From assembly GCA_017540505.1 (NCBI GenBank), contig JAFYAW010000037.1, positions 1-64,000 on the forward strand: a DNA stretch of 64,000 nucleotides, written 5' to 3'. The number at the start of each line of letters is the position of its first letter. Within the stretch, counting starts at the first letter, position 1. Of this stretch, positions 9,693 to 19,232 are shown piece by piece. This DNA comes from Bacteroidales bacterium. GTDB lineage: Bacteria > Bacteroidota > Bacteroidia > Bacteroidales > WCHB1-69. Under the pieces are notes generated by a model. That model had not been told where the DNA came from and made no database searches. It saw nothing but the letters and a program-made list of their open reading frames with translations. Both the position numbers and the translations under genes were made by a program.

Positions 9693-11048
9693 TTAGCGTT
9701 TGCGGACCACCAACTGGGCGTTCTCGAACTTCACCACCACGACCGGCGTGCCCTTGTCTATCAGGCCGTGTTCCGAGGTGGCGTCCAGAATTTCACCATC
9801 TATGCTGATTTTGCCGGCCGGGCGCATGAAGGTGGCGGCCACCGCCTCCCTGCCAACATATTGTTTCAGGTGCATATCCTGCGAGGTGAAACCCTTCTCG
9901 GTGTCAAGCTCGGTGTTCAAGGCCATCGTTCCGAAGGGGGTCTGGATGGTGATTACCTTCTTGGCGAGCCACAGCGACAGGAAGAATCCCGCCACCACGC
10001 TCACCACCACCAGCACCGTGCTCTGCCCGATTTTGGCGGCGGCATCAAAACTGGGATCGAAATGGAAGTGGAAGCCCACATTGAAGACCATGGCCAGCAC
10101 CAACGAGGCGAGTATGAGCACGATGCCGGACACGCCCGCCACCCCGAAGCCGGGGATGACGAAAAACTCCAGCATGAGCAGGACGATGCCCGCCAGAAAG
10201 ACCAAAATCTCCCAATGCGCGGCCAGACCTTCCAAATAATGGGGAGCGAAATAGAGCAACGCTCCCGCGATGGCCAAAATGATGGGCAAACCCAGTCCCG
10301 GGGACTGCAATTCAAAATACAAGCCGCCCACAATACACATGATCAGGATGCCGCTCACAATAGGGTTCACCAGGAAATTGATGATCTTGTCGATGCCGGA
10401 AAGATGCTGCTCCTCCACCTGGCTGTGTTCCAGGCCGGCCTGTCGCAGCACTTCCTCGCGGGAGTCGGCCATGCCTTCGCAGAAGCCGTTCTTCAGTGCC
10501 TCTTCCGTGGTGAATGTCAGCACCTTGCCGCTGTCGCTGATGCCGCGCACCCGCACGTCGGGGTCCACCATCGCCTGAGCCACATCGGGATTGCGCCCGT
10601 TCTTTTCCGCCGTGGCACGCATCAGCGAGCGCATGTACGACTGGTACTTGTCGGGCATGACCTCCCCCTGCTGGTTGACCACGGAGGCCGCCCCTAACGA
10701 GGAGCCGGAGGCCATATAGATGCTGTCGCACGCAATAGAGATCAGCGCACCCGCTGAGGCCGCATTGTTATTGACCCAGACCATCGTGGGCATCGGGGCA
10801 TTGAGGAGTAGCGTGCGAATCTTGTCGGCGGCATCCAACTCCCCACCGAACGTATTCAGTTCCAACAGGATATAATCCGCCTTCATCGCCTCAGCATCCT
10901 TCACCGCCTTCTCCGTCTTGCGCAACGCCGGCTTGGCTATGTTGTCATCTATTTTATAATAATACACCTTTCCCGCATCCTGGGCCACCAGCGTACAGGT
11001 TAGCAAACAAAGGAAAAGCGTAAGATAACATTTGACAATTCTCATCAT
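9693..11048 (-). CDS. NfeD-family membrane-bound serine protease (ClpP-class, STOPP-like)
   Basis: A 451-residue protein with a signal peptide (CYLTLFLCLLTCTLVAQ). A ClpP/crotonase-fold serine protease domain follows, with NTFGGELDAADKI and the nucleophile motif NNNAASAGALIS near residues 95-105; the likely catalytic lysine is in PDKYQSYM. Next come four or five transmembrane helices (residues about 230-350) and a C-terminal NfeDC OB-fold domain (GREAVAATFMRPAGKISIDGEILDA). This is the full-length NfeD1b-type arrangement, which works with flotillin-like or stomatin-like partners at membranes. No flotillin gene lies beside it here. ATG at 11045 is an equally possible start. Confidence 0.9.
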   Translation of the reverse strand: MMRIVKCYLTLFLCLLTCTLVAQDAGKVYYYKIDDNIAKPALRKTEKAVKDAEAMKADYILLELNTFGGELDAADKIRTLLLNAPMPTMVWVNNNAASAGALISIACDSIYMASGSSLGAASVVNQQGEVMPDKYQSYMRSLMRATAEKNGRNPDVAQAMVDPDVRVRGISDSGKVLTFTTEEALKNGFCEGMADSREEVLRQAGLEHSQVEEQHLSGIDKIINFLVNPIVSGILIMCIVGGLYFELQSPGLGLPIILAIAGALLYFAPHYLEGLAAHWEILVFLAGIVLLMLEFFVIPGFGVAGVSGIVLILASLVLAMVFNVGFHFHFDPSFDAAAKIGQSTVLVVVSVVAGFFLSLWLAKKVITIQTPFGTMALNTELDTEKGFTSQDMHLKQYVGREAVAATFMRPAGKISIDGEILDATSEHGLIDKGTPVVVVKFENAQLVVRKR

Positions 11049-11072
11049 AATCCACTTAATTTATTCCTTTAA

Positions 11073-14000
11073 TTATTTCAATTCAACATTATAATTTACA
11101 GAAAGATGTTCCAAATCACACAATAGGGATTCTGGATTCACTTTGGTGGAGAAATTAAAGAAATCGGCATAGAATACCCCACCCTTTTCAAAGATGCGGA
11201 GATTGAACGGCACGGTACCCGGATGTTTGGCCAAAAGTTCCTTTATCTCCATTGCCAAATCCCTGTTCACATCCTTGATGCTCACCTGCAAGGTCACCTC
11301 CGTGCACAGCTGCTCGTAAGCATCTTCCAAGTAAACGACTTTCAAGGGTTTGAAATCAATTCTCTTTTCCTCCTTCTCATCCCCGTTTTCGTCTTTCTTC
11401 TTCCACATTTTAATATCGAGGGCGGCTTTGATGAACAGGCGTTTCCCCTGTTGGAAAAGATGCTGGTATTGGGTGAAATTGTTGCCGAACATAGCCCACT
11501 GCCAGGTGCCATACTGGTCTTCCAGCGTCACCTTGCCGAACTCGCGGTTAGTGCGGGTCTGGCCGGCCACCACGTCGCTCACCAATCCCACGAAGCTGAA
11601 GGGCTTCCCATTGCCGAATTTGTGCTCCATATAGGGAATGTCGGCCAGATTGGTGAGATTCACATTGGTGAAATTCTTGATGATGGGCTTATAATCGTCC
11701 AGCGGGTGTCCCGAGATATAGAATCCGGCAATTTCGCGCTCGTGCCGCACCTGCTCGTAGGTGGTCCAAGGCTCACAATAGGGGATTTCGGGATTGGCTT
11801 CCTCCTGCACAGTCTCATCCATATCGAAAATGGAGAACTGGTCCTGTGGGCCGTTCTGCTTTTTCGTGGCATAGGCGATCAGCTTGTCCACGAAGTTCGT
11901 TTTCCCATCCTGTGAGATGAAGAACTGGGCGCGGTGGATGTTTCCGAAGCAGTCAAAAGCCCCGCTTTCGGCCAGGGTCTCAATACAGCGCTTGTTGCAG
12001 TTGCGCAGGTTCACACGCGACACGAAGTCGAAGATGTCGGTAAAGGGGCCGTTCTGCTGGCGCTCCTCCACGATGCTGTTGGCGGCACTGTTGCCCACGC
12101 CCTTCAAGGCGGCCAGTCCGAAGCGGATATCGCCGTTCTTGTCCACCGTGAACGTCTGGTCCGATTCGTTGATACTGGGCCCCAGCACCTGGATGCCATG
12201 CTTGTGCGCATCTTCAATATACTCGCTGATGGTTGTGATGTCGCTGATATTGTTGGTCAAGTTGGCCGCCATGAACTCGGCACGGAAATGGGCCTTGAGG
12301 TAGGCAGTCTGATAGGAGACCCACGAATAGCAGGTGGCGTGCGATTTGTTGAAAGCATACGCGGCGAACTTCTCCCAGTCGGCCCATATCTTCTCCAAGA
12401 CCTTCGGATCGTGACCATTGGCCGCACCCTGCTCCAAGAACTTTCCTTTCAACTCCAACATCTTGGCTATCTGCTTCTTACCCATCGCCTTACGCAGCGT
12501 ATCAGACTCGCCACGGGTGAAATTGGCCAGCAACCTCGACAGAAGCATCACCTGCTCCTGATAGACCGTGATGCCGTAGGTGTCCTTCAGATACTGCTCC
12601 ATGATAGGGATGTCGTATTTGATCTCCTCCCTACCCTGCTTCCGGTCGATAAACTGGGGAATGTAGTCCATCGGGCCGGGCCGGTACAGCGCATTCATAG
12701 CAATCAAATCCTCAAACTTGCTCGGTTTCAGCTCCTTGAGGTATTTCTGCATACCGGGGGATTCAAATTGGAACGTGGCCACCGTGTCGCCGGCGCAATA
12801 AAGCTCGTAGGTCAGCGGATCGTCGATGGGAATATTGTCAATATCGATATCCAAACCCTTGGATTTCTTGATGTTGGATAATGTTTCTTTAATAATGGTC
12901 AGGGTTTTCAACCCCAGGAAGTCCATCTTGATAAGGCCAACGTCCTCAATCACAGAGCCTTCGTACTGGGTAACGATGATATCCTCTTTGGTATCCTTAT
13001 CCTTAACGGTGGAGAGTGGCGCGAAGTTGGTGAGGTCTTCGGCACCGATAATGATACCGCAGGCGTGAATGCCAATCTGACGCACGGTCCCCTCCAGTTG
13101 GGTGGCGTATTTCAGGATGTCGTGAACCTTTGGGTCGCCCTCCTCATACTCTTTTTTCAATTCGGGGACCATCTCCAGACAGTTCTGCAGGTTCACTTTG
13201 GGAGCCTTTTTGGTCTTCGAGTCTTCAGGGAATTTGTCGGGAATCATCTTGGCCAAGCGGTTAGATTTCTCGACCTCCAGACCTTGCACGCGGGCCACAT
13301 CCTTGATACTGGATTTGGTGGCCATCGTGCCATAGGTGATGATATGCGCCACCTTCTCCTTGCCGTATTTCTGTGTGATCCAGTCCAGAATGCGGTAACG
13401 GCCCTCGTCATCGAAATCCACATCAATATCAGGAAGGGAGATACGGTCGGGATTCAGAAAACGTTCAAACAGCAAGTCGTATTTCAACGGGTCAACATCC
13501 GTGATTTTCAAGCAGTAAGCCACAACAGAGCCGGCGGCGGAACCACGACCCGGGCCCACGGAGATGCCCATGCTGCGGGCGGCGGCGATAAAGTCCTGCA
13601 CGATGAGGAAGTAACCCGGGAAGCCCATGTTACGCATAACACCAAGCTCGAAATCAATGCGTTCCATAATATCCTCGGGTATAGGATCCCCGTATCGTTT
13701 GACCGCGCCGTCCAGGGTGAGCTTGCGCAGATAGTCGGCCTCCAGCTTGATACGGTACACCCGTTCCAGTCCGCCGAGCTTCTCGATACGCCCTTTGCTG
13801 GCCTCGTCGGGTTCAAATTCCGCACGCAGGTCCTCTTCCGAGTATTTTTGACGATACTCCTCTTCGGTGCCGAAATCGGTGGGAATGTCAAACATCGGCA
13901 TGATGGGCGCATGTTTAAGTTTGAAGACTTCGACCTTGTCCACAATTTCCTGCGTGTTGGCCAGTGCTTCCGGCACATCCGCAAAGATGGCCGCCATTTC

Positions 14001-14903
14001 CTCCGGCGACTTCAGCCACTCCTGCTTGGTGTAATGCAGGCGGTCCGCATCGTCCACCTTGCGGCCCGTGCTCAGGCAGATAAGCCGATCATGGGCCTCG
14101 GCATGTTCCTCCTCCACGAAATGCACATCGTTGGTGGCAATCACCTTCGTGTCCGTCTCCGCTGCAAGCCGCATAATACCCTCATTCACAATCTGCTGAT
14201 GTTCATACACCATCCGATCCCCGCCCGGCTTGTCAGTCTTATGACGCTGGAGTTCCAGATAATAGTCATCGCCAAAGAGATTCTTGAACCAGAGAACGGC
14301 CTCTTTTGCCTTCTCATAATCGTTATTAAGCAACGCCTTGGGCACCTCCCCCGCCAGACAGGCAGACGAAACGATCAGTCCTTCATGGTATTGCTGCAGC
14401 AGCTCGCGGTCGATACGGGGACGGGAATAGAAACCGTCTGTCCAAGCGCTGGAAATGATTTTACACAGGTTATGGTAGCCTGTCTCGTTTTTGGCCAGAA
14501 GGATCAGGTGATAGCCGCCGGTGTTCTCCTTGTGTTCCTGCACCAGCCGACTGCCCGTCGGATTTGTCTGCGTCATACGGGCCATATACGCCTCACAGCC
14601 GAAGATAGGCTTGAAGATTTGGAATTTCAGCTCCGCAATCTTGCTTTGACATTCCGCCACGGCATCCGCATCCGTAAGTTTCTCCAGCTCCGCCTCTTTC
14701 TCCTTGAGGTCATCCTTTACCTTCTTATTATGTTTATCCACAAAATCGAAATACTCCTTGATGCCGAACATATTCCCATGGTCCGTTACAGCCATGGAGT
14801 TCATGCCCACACGAAGACACTTCGCCACCAAATCGGGAATCTTGGACATTCCATCCAAAATTGAGTATTGTGTATGTACATGTAAATGAGTGAATTTAGT
14901 CAT
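11073..14903 (-). CDS. dnaE: DNA polymerase III alpha subunit
   Basis: The 1276-residue replicative polymerase catalytic subunit. An N-terminal PHP domain starts FTHLHVHTQYSILDG (His6/8/10 region). The C-family polymerase core includes GPGRGSAAGSVVAYCL and the catalytic aspartate motif LPDIDVDFDD near residue 490. Then come ALYRPGPMDYIPQFI, AYAFNKSHATCYSWVSYQTAYLKAHF, a helix-hairpin-helix region and a C-terminal OB-fold (FSFVGLVSDVVAGQTRTNREFGKVTLED). Length is slightly above the E. coli protein (1160). The start ATG at 14903 gives MTKFTHLHVH, as in other Bacteroidota DnaE proteins. Neighbouring genes are not replication genes. Confidence 0.98.
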   Translation of the reverse strand: MTKFTHLHVHTQYSILDGMSKIPDLVAKCLRVGMNSMAVTDHGNMFGIKEYFDFVDKHNKKVKDDLKEKEAELEKLTDADAVAECQSKIAELKFQIFKPIFGCEAYMARMTQTNPTGSRLVQEHKENTGGYHLILLAKNETGYHNLCKIISSAWTDGFYSRPRIDRELLQQYHEGLIVSSACLAGEVPKALLNNDYEKAKEAVLWFKNLFGDDYYLELQRHKTDKPGGDRMVYEHQQIVNEGIMRLAAETDTKVIATNDVHFVEEEHAEAHDRLICLSTGRKVDDADRLHYTKQEWLKSPEEMAAIFADVPEALANTQEIVDKVEVFKLKHAPIMPMFDIPTDFGTEEEYRQKYSEEDLRAEFEPDEASKGRIEKLGGLERVYRIKLEADYLRKLTLDGAVKRYGDPIPEDIMERIDFELGVMRNMGFPGYFLIVQDFIAAARSMGISVGPGRGSAAGSVVAYCLKITDVDPLKYDLLFERFLNPDRISLPDIDVDFDDEGRYRILDWITQKYGKEKVAHIITYGTMATKSSIKDVARVQGLEVEKSNRLAKMIPDKFPEDSKTKKAPKVNLQNCLEMVPELKKEYEEGDPKVHDILKYATQLEGTVRQIGIHACGIIIGAEDLTNFAPLSTVKDKDTKEDIIVTQYEGSVIEDVGLIKMDFLGLKTLTIIKETLSNIKKSKGLDIDIDNIPIDDPLTYELYCAGDTVATFQFESPGMQKYLKELKPSKFEDLIAMNALYRPGPMDYIPQFIDRKQGREEIKYDIPIMEQYLKDTYGITVYQEQVMLLSRLLANFTRGESDTLRKAMGKKQIAKMLELKGKFLEQGAANGHDPKVLEKIWADWEKFAAYAFNKSHATCYSWVSYQTAYLKAHFRAEFMAANLTNNISDITTISEYIEDAHKHGIQVLGPSINESDQTFTVDKNGDIRFGLAALKGVGNSAANSIVEERQQNGPFTDIFDFVSRVNLRNCNKRCIETLAESGAFDCFGNIHRAQFFISQDGKTNFVDKLIAYATKKQNGPQDQFSIFDMDETVQEEANPEIPYCEPWTTYEQVRHEREIAGFYISGHPLDDYKPIIKNFTNVNLTNLADIPYMEHKFGNGKPFSFVGLVSDVVAGQTRTNREFGKVTLEDQYGTWQWAMFGNNFTQYQHLFQQGKRLFIKAALDIKMWKKKDENGDEKEEKRIDFKPLKVVYLEDAYEQLCTEVTLQVSIKDVNRDLAMEIKELLAKHPGTVPFNLRIFEKGGVFYADFFNFSTKVNPESLLCDLEHLSVNYNVELK

Positions 14904-14952
14904 ATTATTTAGATTAATGGTTTAAAGATTATCAAATAAAAAAAGATGAATA

Positions 14953-16881
14953 TTACTTTCGAATCACCTTCCGTGAAACAGGGGCTTGTCCGTTGCAACG
15001 GATTTCAAGCATATAGATACCGGGCGCAAAATGTGACATATCCACCGACGGTTCGCGTGTGGTCATCAGGCAGCGGCCGCACATATCGCACACGCGGATT
15101 TCAGTCTCCGTTCGGAAGCCTTCCACCCACACCTTGTCGGATGTGGGGTTCGGATAAATAGTAAAAGTCTCGTTTTCAGAATGATCTTCCACCGACCAGT
15201 CGTCGGTGCAGCGCATAACGGTGCTTGTAAAGACACCCGTGGGCATCGGGCCATTGCCGGAGTACTGGAAATTGCGTCCCTGCACCGTGAAGTTGCATTC
15301 ATCCCCATGGAATCCTTGAATCCATTTCAGCGAGAGGTCGCCCGAAGCCACCGGCACCTCGGCCACGCCTTCAAAGCCGTCCAGCATGGCGAGGGTCACC
15401 GTATCAATCGGCGCATCCGACTGCATCACCACGATGGCGTTATCCTCCCAGCCGTTCCCCGCCCTATCGTGCATTTCAATGGTAAGCGAACAGGCATCCG
15501 CGAAGGTCACCCACGTGGAGCACACCCGCTGGCAGCCGGACGCGTTGGTTACCGTCACGCTGTATCGTGTCGGGCGGGTCGGCGACACCGTTATGGAAGC
15601 CGTGTTCTCGCCCGTGCTCCACTGGTACGAAGCGCCGCCCGTGGCGGTCAGCGTCGTACTCAGCCCTGCATGGTCCAGAGTGGTATTGCCCGTGATGGAA
15701 GCGTTAAAATAGGGATAGCAGGGATCGGGCTGCACTCCAAAGACGGCCGCCTGGACGCTCGTAAAATCATACGTGGAGGGATTCAAGGCCGAAAGGGCGA
15801 AATAGCCGTCAGAACCGCTACCCCACCCCCAGTTGAAATAGAAAAAGTCTTGCGAGTCGTAACCCACACAGAGGAACGTATGTCCCCCATTAGCTCCCTG
15901 CCCGCGATATAGGACCGGATGTCCGGCATCCAACTCGTTTTTCAGCATCGTAATCCATTGTGCATCCGTGTAGTTGGATTTATAACGGTAAGAGCCCTTT
16001 GTATAACCGAAATAGGTGTTCAGCGCATCAGCGACCATATTCATATAGGCACTGCTGTGCGTTTCAGCGTACATCATGTTAACGCTGATGCCGCAATGGT
16101 AGAGCAATTGTCCCACCTGTTCGATCTGCTGCTGGTAGGAATTGGCGTCCAGCACATCGGGCATGGCCGCATACTGGTAGTTGGCCGTGCCGAAGTTGGC
16201 CGAGATCCGTCCCAGATCACCATAGCCGCTGGCGGAGAGGTTGTGCACGTAGCTGTGCTGCCCCACCCCATGCTGTGGGTGCTGGTAATAGCGCATCAGC
16301 TGTCCCATCGCCAACGCCACGCACCCTACGGGCGCATGCGTGCCGGAAATCACCGGGCAAAGGCTGTTATAGGGCTCGCCCTGCGACCATGTGGAAGTGA
16401 CCAGCGGAGCCACCGCACGCGTGCGGACAGGCTTGTACGTGTTATGGAGCAGTTGCGTCCACATCGCACGCACCTCCGCATCCGGTCCCCGACCTTCCGT
16501 CTCGGCGACAATGCCTTGACGGATATGCTGTCCATACTCATCCATCCAGGCAGCGACGGGAGCGGGAAGCTGCGACAGCACACATTCGCCCTCCAACGCA
16601 TACCCCAGGACCGGCAGGCCCACATCATCCGAGGAGACCAGCACAAAACCCTGCCTGTCCGGAATATTGAAAACATGGCATACCGGCGTGCCTTGGGCAT
16701 CCACATACCGGCCGGCGTACGTCATAGCCATATTGCCAGTCTGGTTACGCTGAAGACCCAGGAAATTCCGCCCCACCAGTTCCGCCATGGCAGAATCCAC
16801 AGGATGTGCAGAGGAGGAGAAAACCATGACAGAGAGAAAACCGGTTAGGAGCGTTATAAGACAGAGTTTTAAACGATTCAT
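14953..16881 (-). CDS. Secreted C10 (streptopain-type) cysteine protease with T9SS sorting domain
   Basis: A 642-residue secreted protease starting at the ATG (MNRLKLCLITLL signal peptide); a TTG 21 codons upstream would put the signal peptide too far inside. A Spi_C10-like propeptide precedes the peptidase C10 domain. The catalytic Cys lies in APVGCVALAMGQLMRYYQHP near residue 187 and the catalytic His in GGHTFLCVGY near residue 332, followed by the FYFNWGWGSGSDGYF signature. A PKD/Ig-like segment with SYQWSTGE and the C-terminal type A sorting domain (FTIYPNPTSDKVWVEG to the end, from about residue 574) target it to T9SS export and surface attachment. The family includes SpeB and interpain. 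Confidence 0.93.
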   Translation of the reverse strand: MNRLKLCLITLLTGFLSVMVFSSSAHPVDSAMAELVGRNFLGLQRNQTGNMAMTYAGRYVDAQGTPVCHVFNIPDRQGFVLVSSDDVGLPVLGYALEGECVLSQLPAPVAAWMDEYGQHIRQGIVAETEGRGPDAEVRAMWTQLLHNTYKPVRTRAVAPLVTSTWSQGEPYNSLCPVISGTHAPVGCVALAMGQLMRYYQHPQHGVGQHSYVHNLSASGYGDLGRISANFGTANYQYAAMPDVLDANSYQQQIEQVGQLLYHCGISVNMMYAETHSSAYMNMVADALNTYFGYTKGSYRYKSNYTDAQWITMLKNELDAGHPVLYRGQGANGGHTFLCVGYDSQDFFYFNWGWGSGSDGYFALSALNPSTYDFTSVQAAVFGVQPDPCYPYFNASITGNTTLDHAGLSTTLTATGGASYQWSTGENTASITVSPTRPTRYSVTVTNASGCQRVCSTWVTFADACSLTIEMHDRAGNGWEDNAIVVMQSDAPIDTVTLAMLDGFEGVAEVPVASGDLSLKWIQGFHGDECNFTVQGRNFQYSGNGPMPTGVFTSTVMRCTDDWSVEDHSENETFTIYPNPTSDKVWVEGFRTETEIRVCDMCGRCLMTTREPSVDMSHFAPGIYMLEIRCNGQAPVSRKVIRK

Positions 16882-16914
16882 AATAAAGAATATTTGTCTG
16901 TTGTGTAAGAGGTG

Positions 16915-16922
16915 CAAAGATA
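16915..16922 (-). promoter_or_regulatory. -7 box (TATCTTTG) for the first C10 protease
   Basis: Exact TATCTTTG on the minus strand, 33 bases before the start codon at 16881. It supports the downstream ATG as the true start. Confidence 0.65.
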
Positions 16923-17000
16923 TAAAAATGGAGCATACTGACAATATGTCACATCAAAAATCTTTTTGGCACAGATTTTGCAAAGTTGCCGCGCAATTTT

Positions 17001-17019
17001 TTAGAAAAATAATTTCTAA
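17001..17019 (+). promoter_or_regulatory. groES leader inverted repeat (TTAGAAA-N5-TTTCTAA)
   Basis: A perfect 7-bp inverted repeat with a five-base AATAA spacer lies 28 bases before the groES ATG. It is not the CIRCE/HrcA operator (TTAGCACTC-N9-GAGTGCTAA), which is absent here. No exact TAnnTTTG box was found; AGATTTTG at 16973-16980 is the nearest match. It could be an operator or a weak hairpin. Confidence 0.4.
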
Positions 17020-17046
17020 CAATAACAATTTAAAACATCATTTACT

Positions 17047-17322
17047 ATGAAATGTAACATTAAACCTTTAGCAGACAGAGTTTTAGTAAAACCTGCCGAA
17101 GCCGAACAGAAAACCGCCGGTGGCATCATCATCCCTGACACCGCCAAGGAAAAACCGCAAAAGGGAACCGTCATCGCCGTCGGACCGGGCAAGAAAGACG
17201 AGCCCATGACTGTCAAAGTGAACGACACCGTCCTCTACGGCAAATATTCCGGCACAGAAATCCAATTGGATGGCGAAACACTCCTCATCATGAAGGAGAG
17301 TGACATTTACGCGATATGCTAA
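17047..17322 (+). CDS. groES: Co-chaperonin GroES
   Basis: A 91-residue Cpn10 with the classic start [41 protein letters not shown] and the C-terminal KESDIYAI. It forms the heptameric lid of the GroEL folding cage in the cytoplasm. groEL follows on the same strand after 146 bases, a gap mostly filled with two inverted heptad arrays. Confidence 0.98.
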   Translation: MKCNIKPLADRVLVKPAEAEQKTAGGIIIPDTAKEKPQKGTVIAVGPGKKDEPMTVKVNDTVLYGKYSGTEIQLDGETLLIMKESDIYAIC

Positions 17323-17364
17323 TTAGTGAACAGTAATCAGTGAATAGTGAACAGTGATTAGGGG
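17323..17364 (+). repeat. Heptad array (unit NNAGTGA) after groES, left arm
   Basis: Six seven-base units in register directly after the groES stop: TTAGTGA, ACAGTAA, TCAGTGA, ATAGTGA, ACAGTGA, TTAGGGG. GTGA in each unit can pair with TCAC of the right arm at 17398-17432. Confidence 0.8.
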
Positions 17365-17397
17365 AAAAGATATCAGACAAAAAAAATTAATTACTGC

Positions 17398-17432
17398 TCA
17401 CAAATCACAAGTCACAATTCACAAATCACAAA
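17398..17432 (+). repeat. Heptad array (unit TCACAAN) before groEL, right arm
   Basis: Five perfect-register units: TCACAAA, TCACAAG, TCACAAT, TCACAAA, TCACAAA. They are roughly inverted with respect to the array just after groES, with 33 bases between the arms. A transcript through groES-groEL would carry both. Confidence 0.9.
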
Positions 17433-17441
17433 AAATCATAA

Positions 17442-19106
<1,665 letters not shown>

Positions 19107-19151
19107 AAATTGAGGGGCTAACTCCCCATACTTGCTTTATTATCATTCGTC

Positions 19152-19190
19152 AGAGAGGCGGCCCGCATGCGGGCCGCCTCTCTCTTTTTT
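19152..19190 (+). terminator. Rho-independent terminator of groEL
   Basis: A perfect 32-base palindrome (19152-19183, centre GCATGC, arms AGAGAGGCGGCCCGC) is followed by a six-T run. This is a very stable hairpin 45 bases after the groEL stop. Confidence 0.95.
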
Positions 19191-19232
19191 GCGGAAAGTA
19201 AAAAACGTCATTCTCCGTTTCCCAGCACTCCC

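Noticed and set aside
13065..14864. A 599-codon open frame antisense to dnaE
   Set aside because: It mirrors the third-codon-position G/C bias of dnaE, has no recognisable domain and lies wholly inside a certain gene. The same applies to long antisense frames over the NfeD gene (9015-10697), the nuclease/lepA region (24277-25773) and hutU (6829-8181).
16945..17046. CIRCE/HrcA operator before groES
   Set aside because: Neither half-site (TTAGCACTC, GAGTGCTAA) is present; only an unrelated 7-bp inverted repeat was found.
17323..17432. CRISPR array between groES and groEL
   Set aside because: Units are 7 bases with no spacers; the geometry is that of a short tandem array. No cas gene is present in the window.
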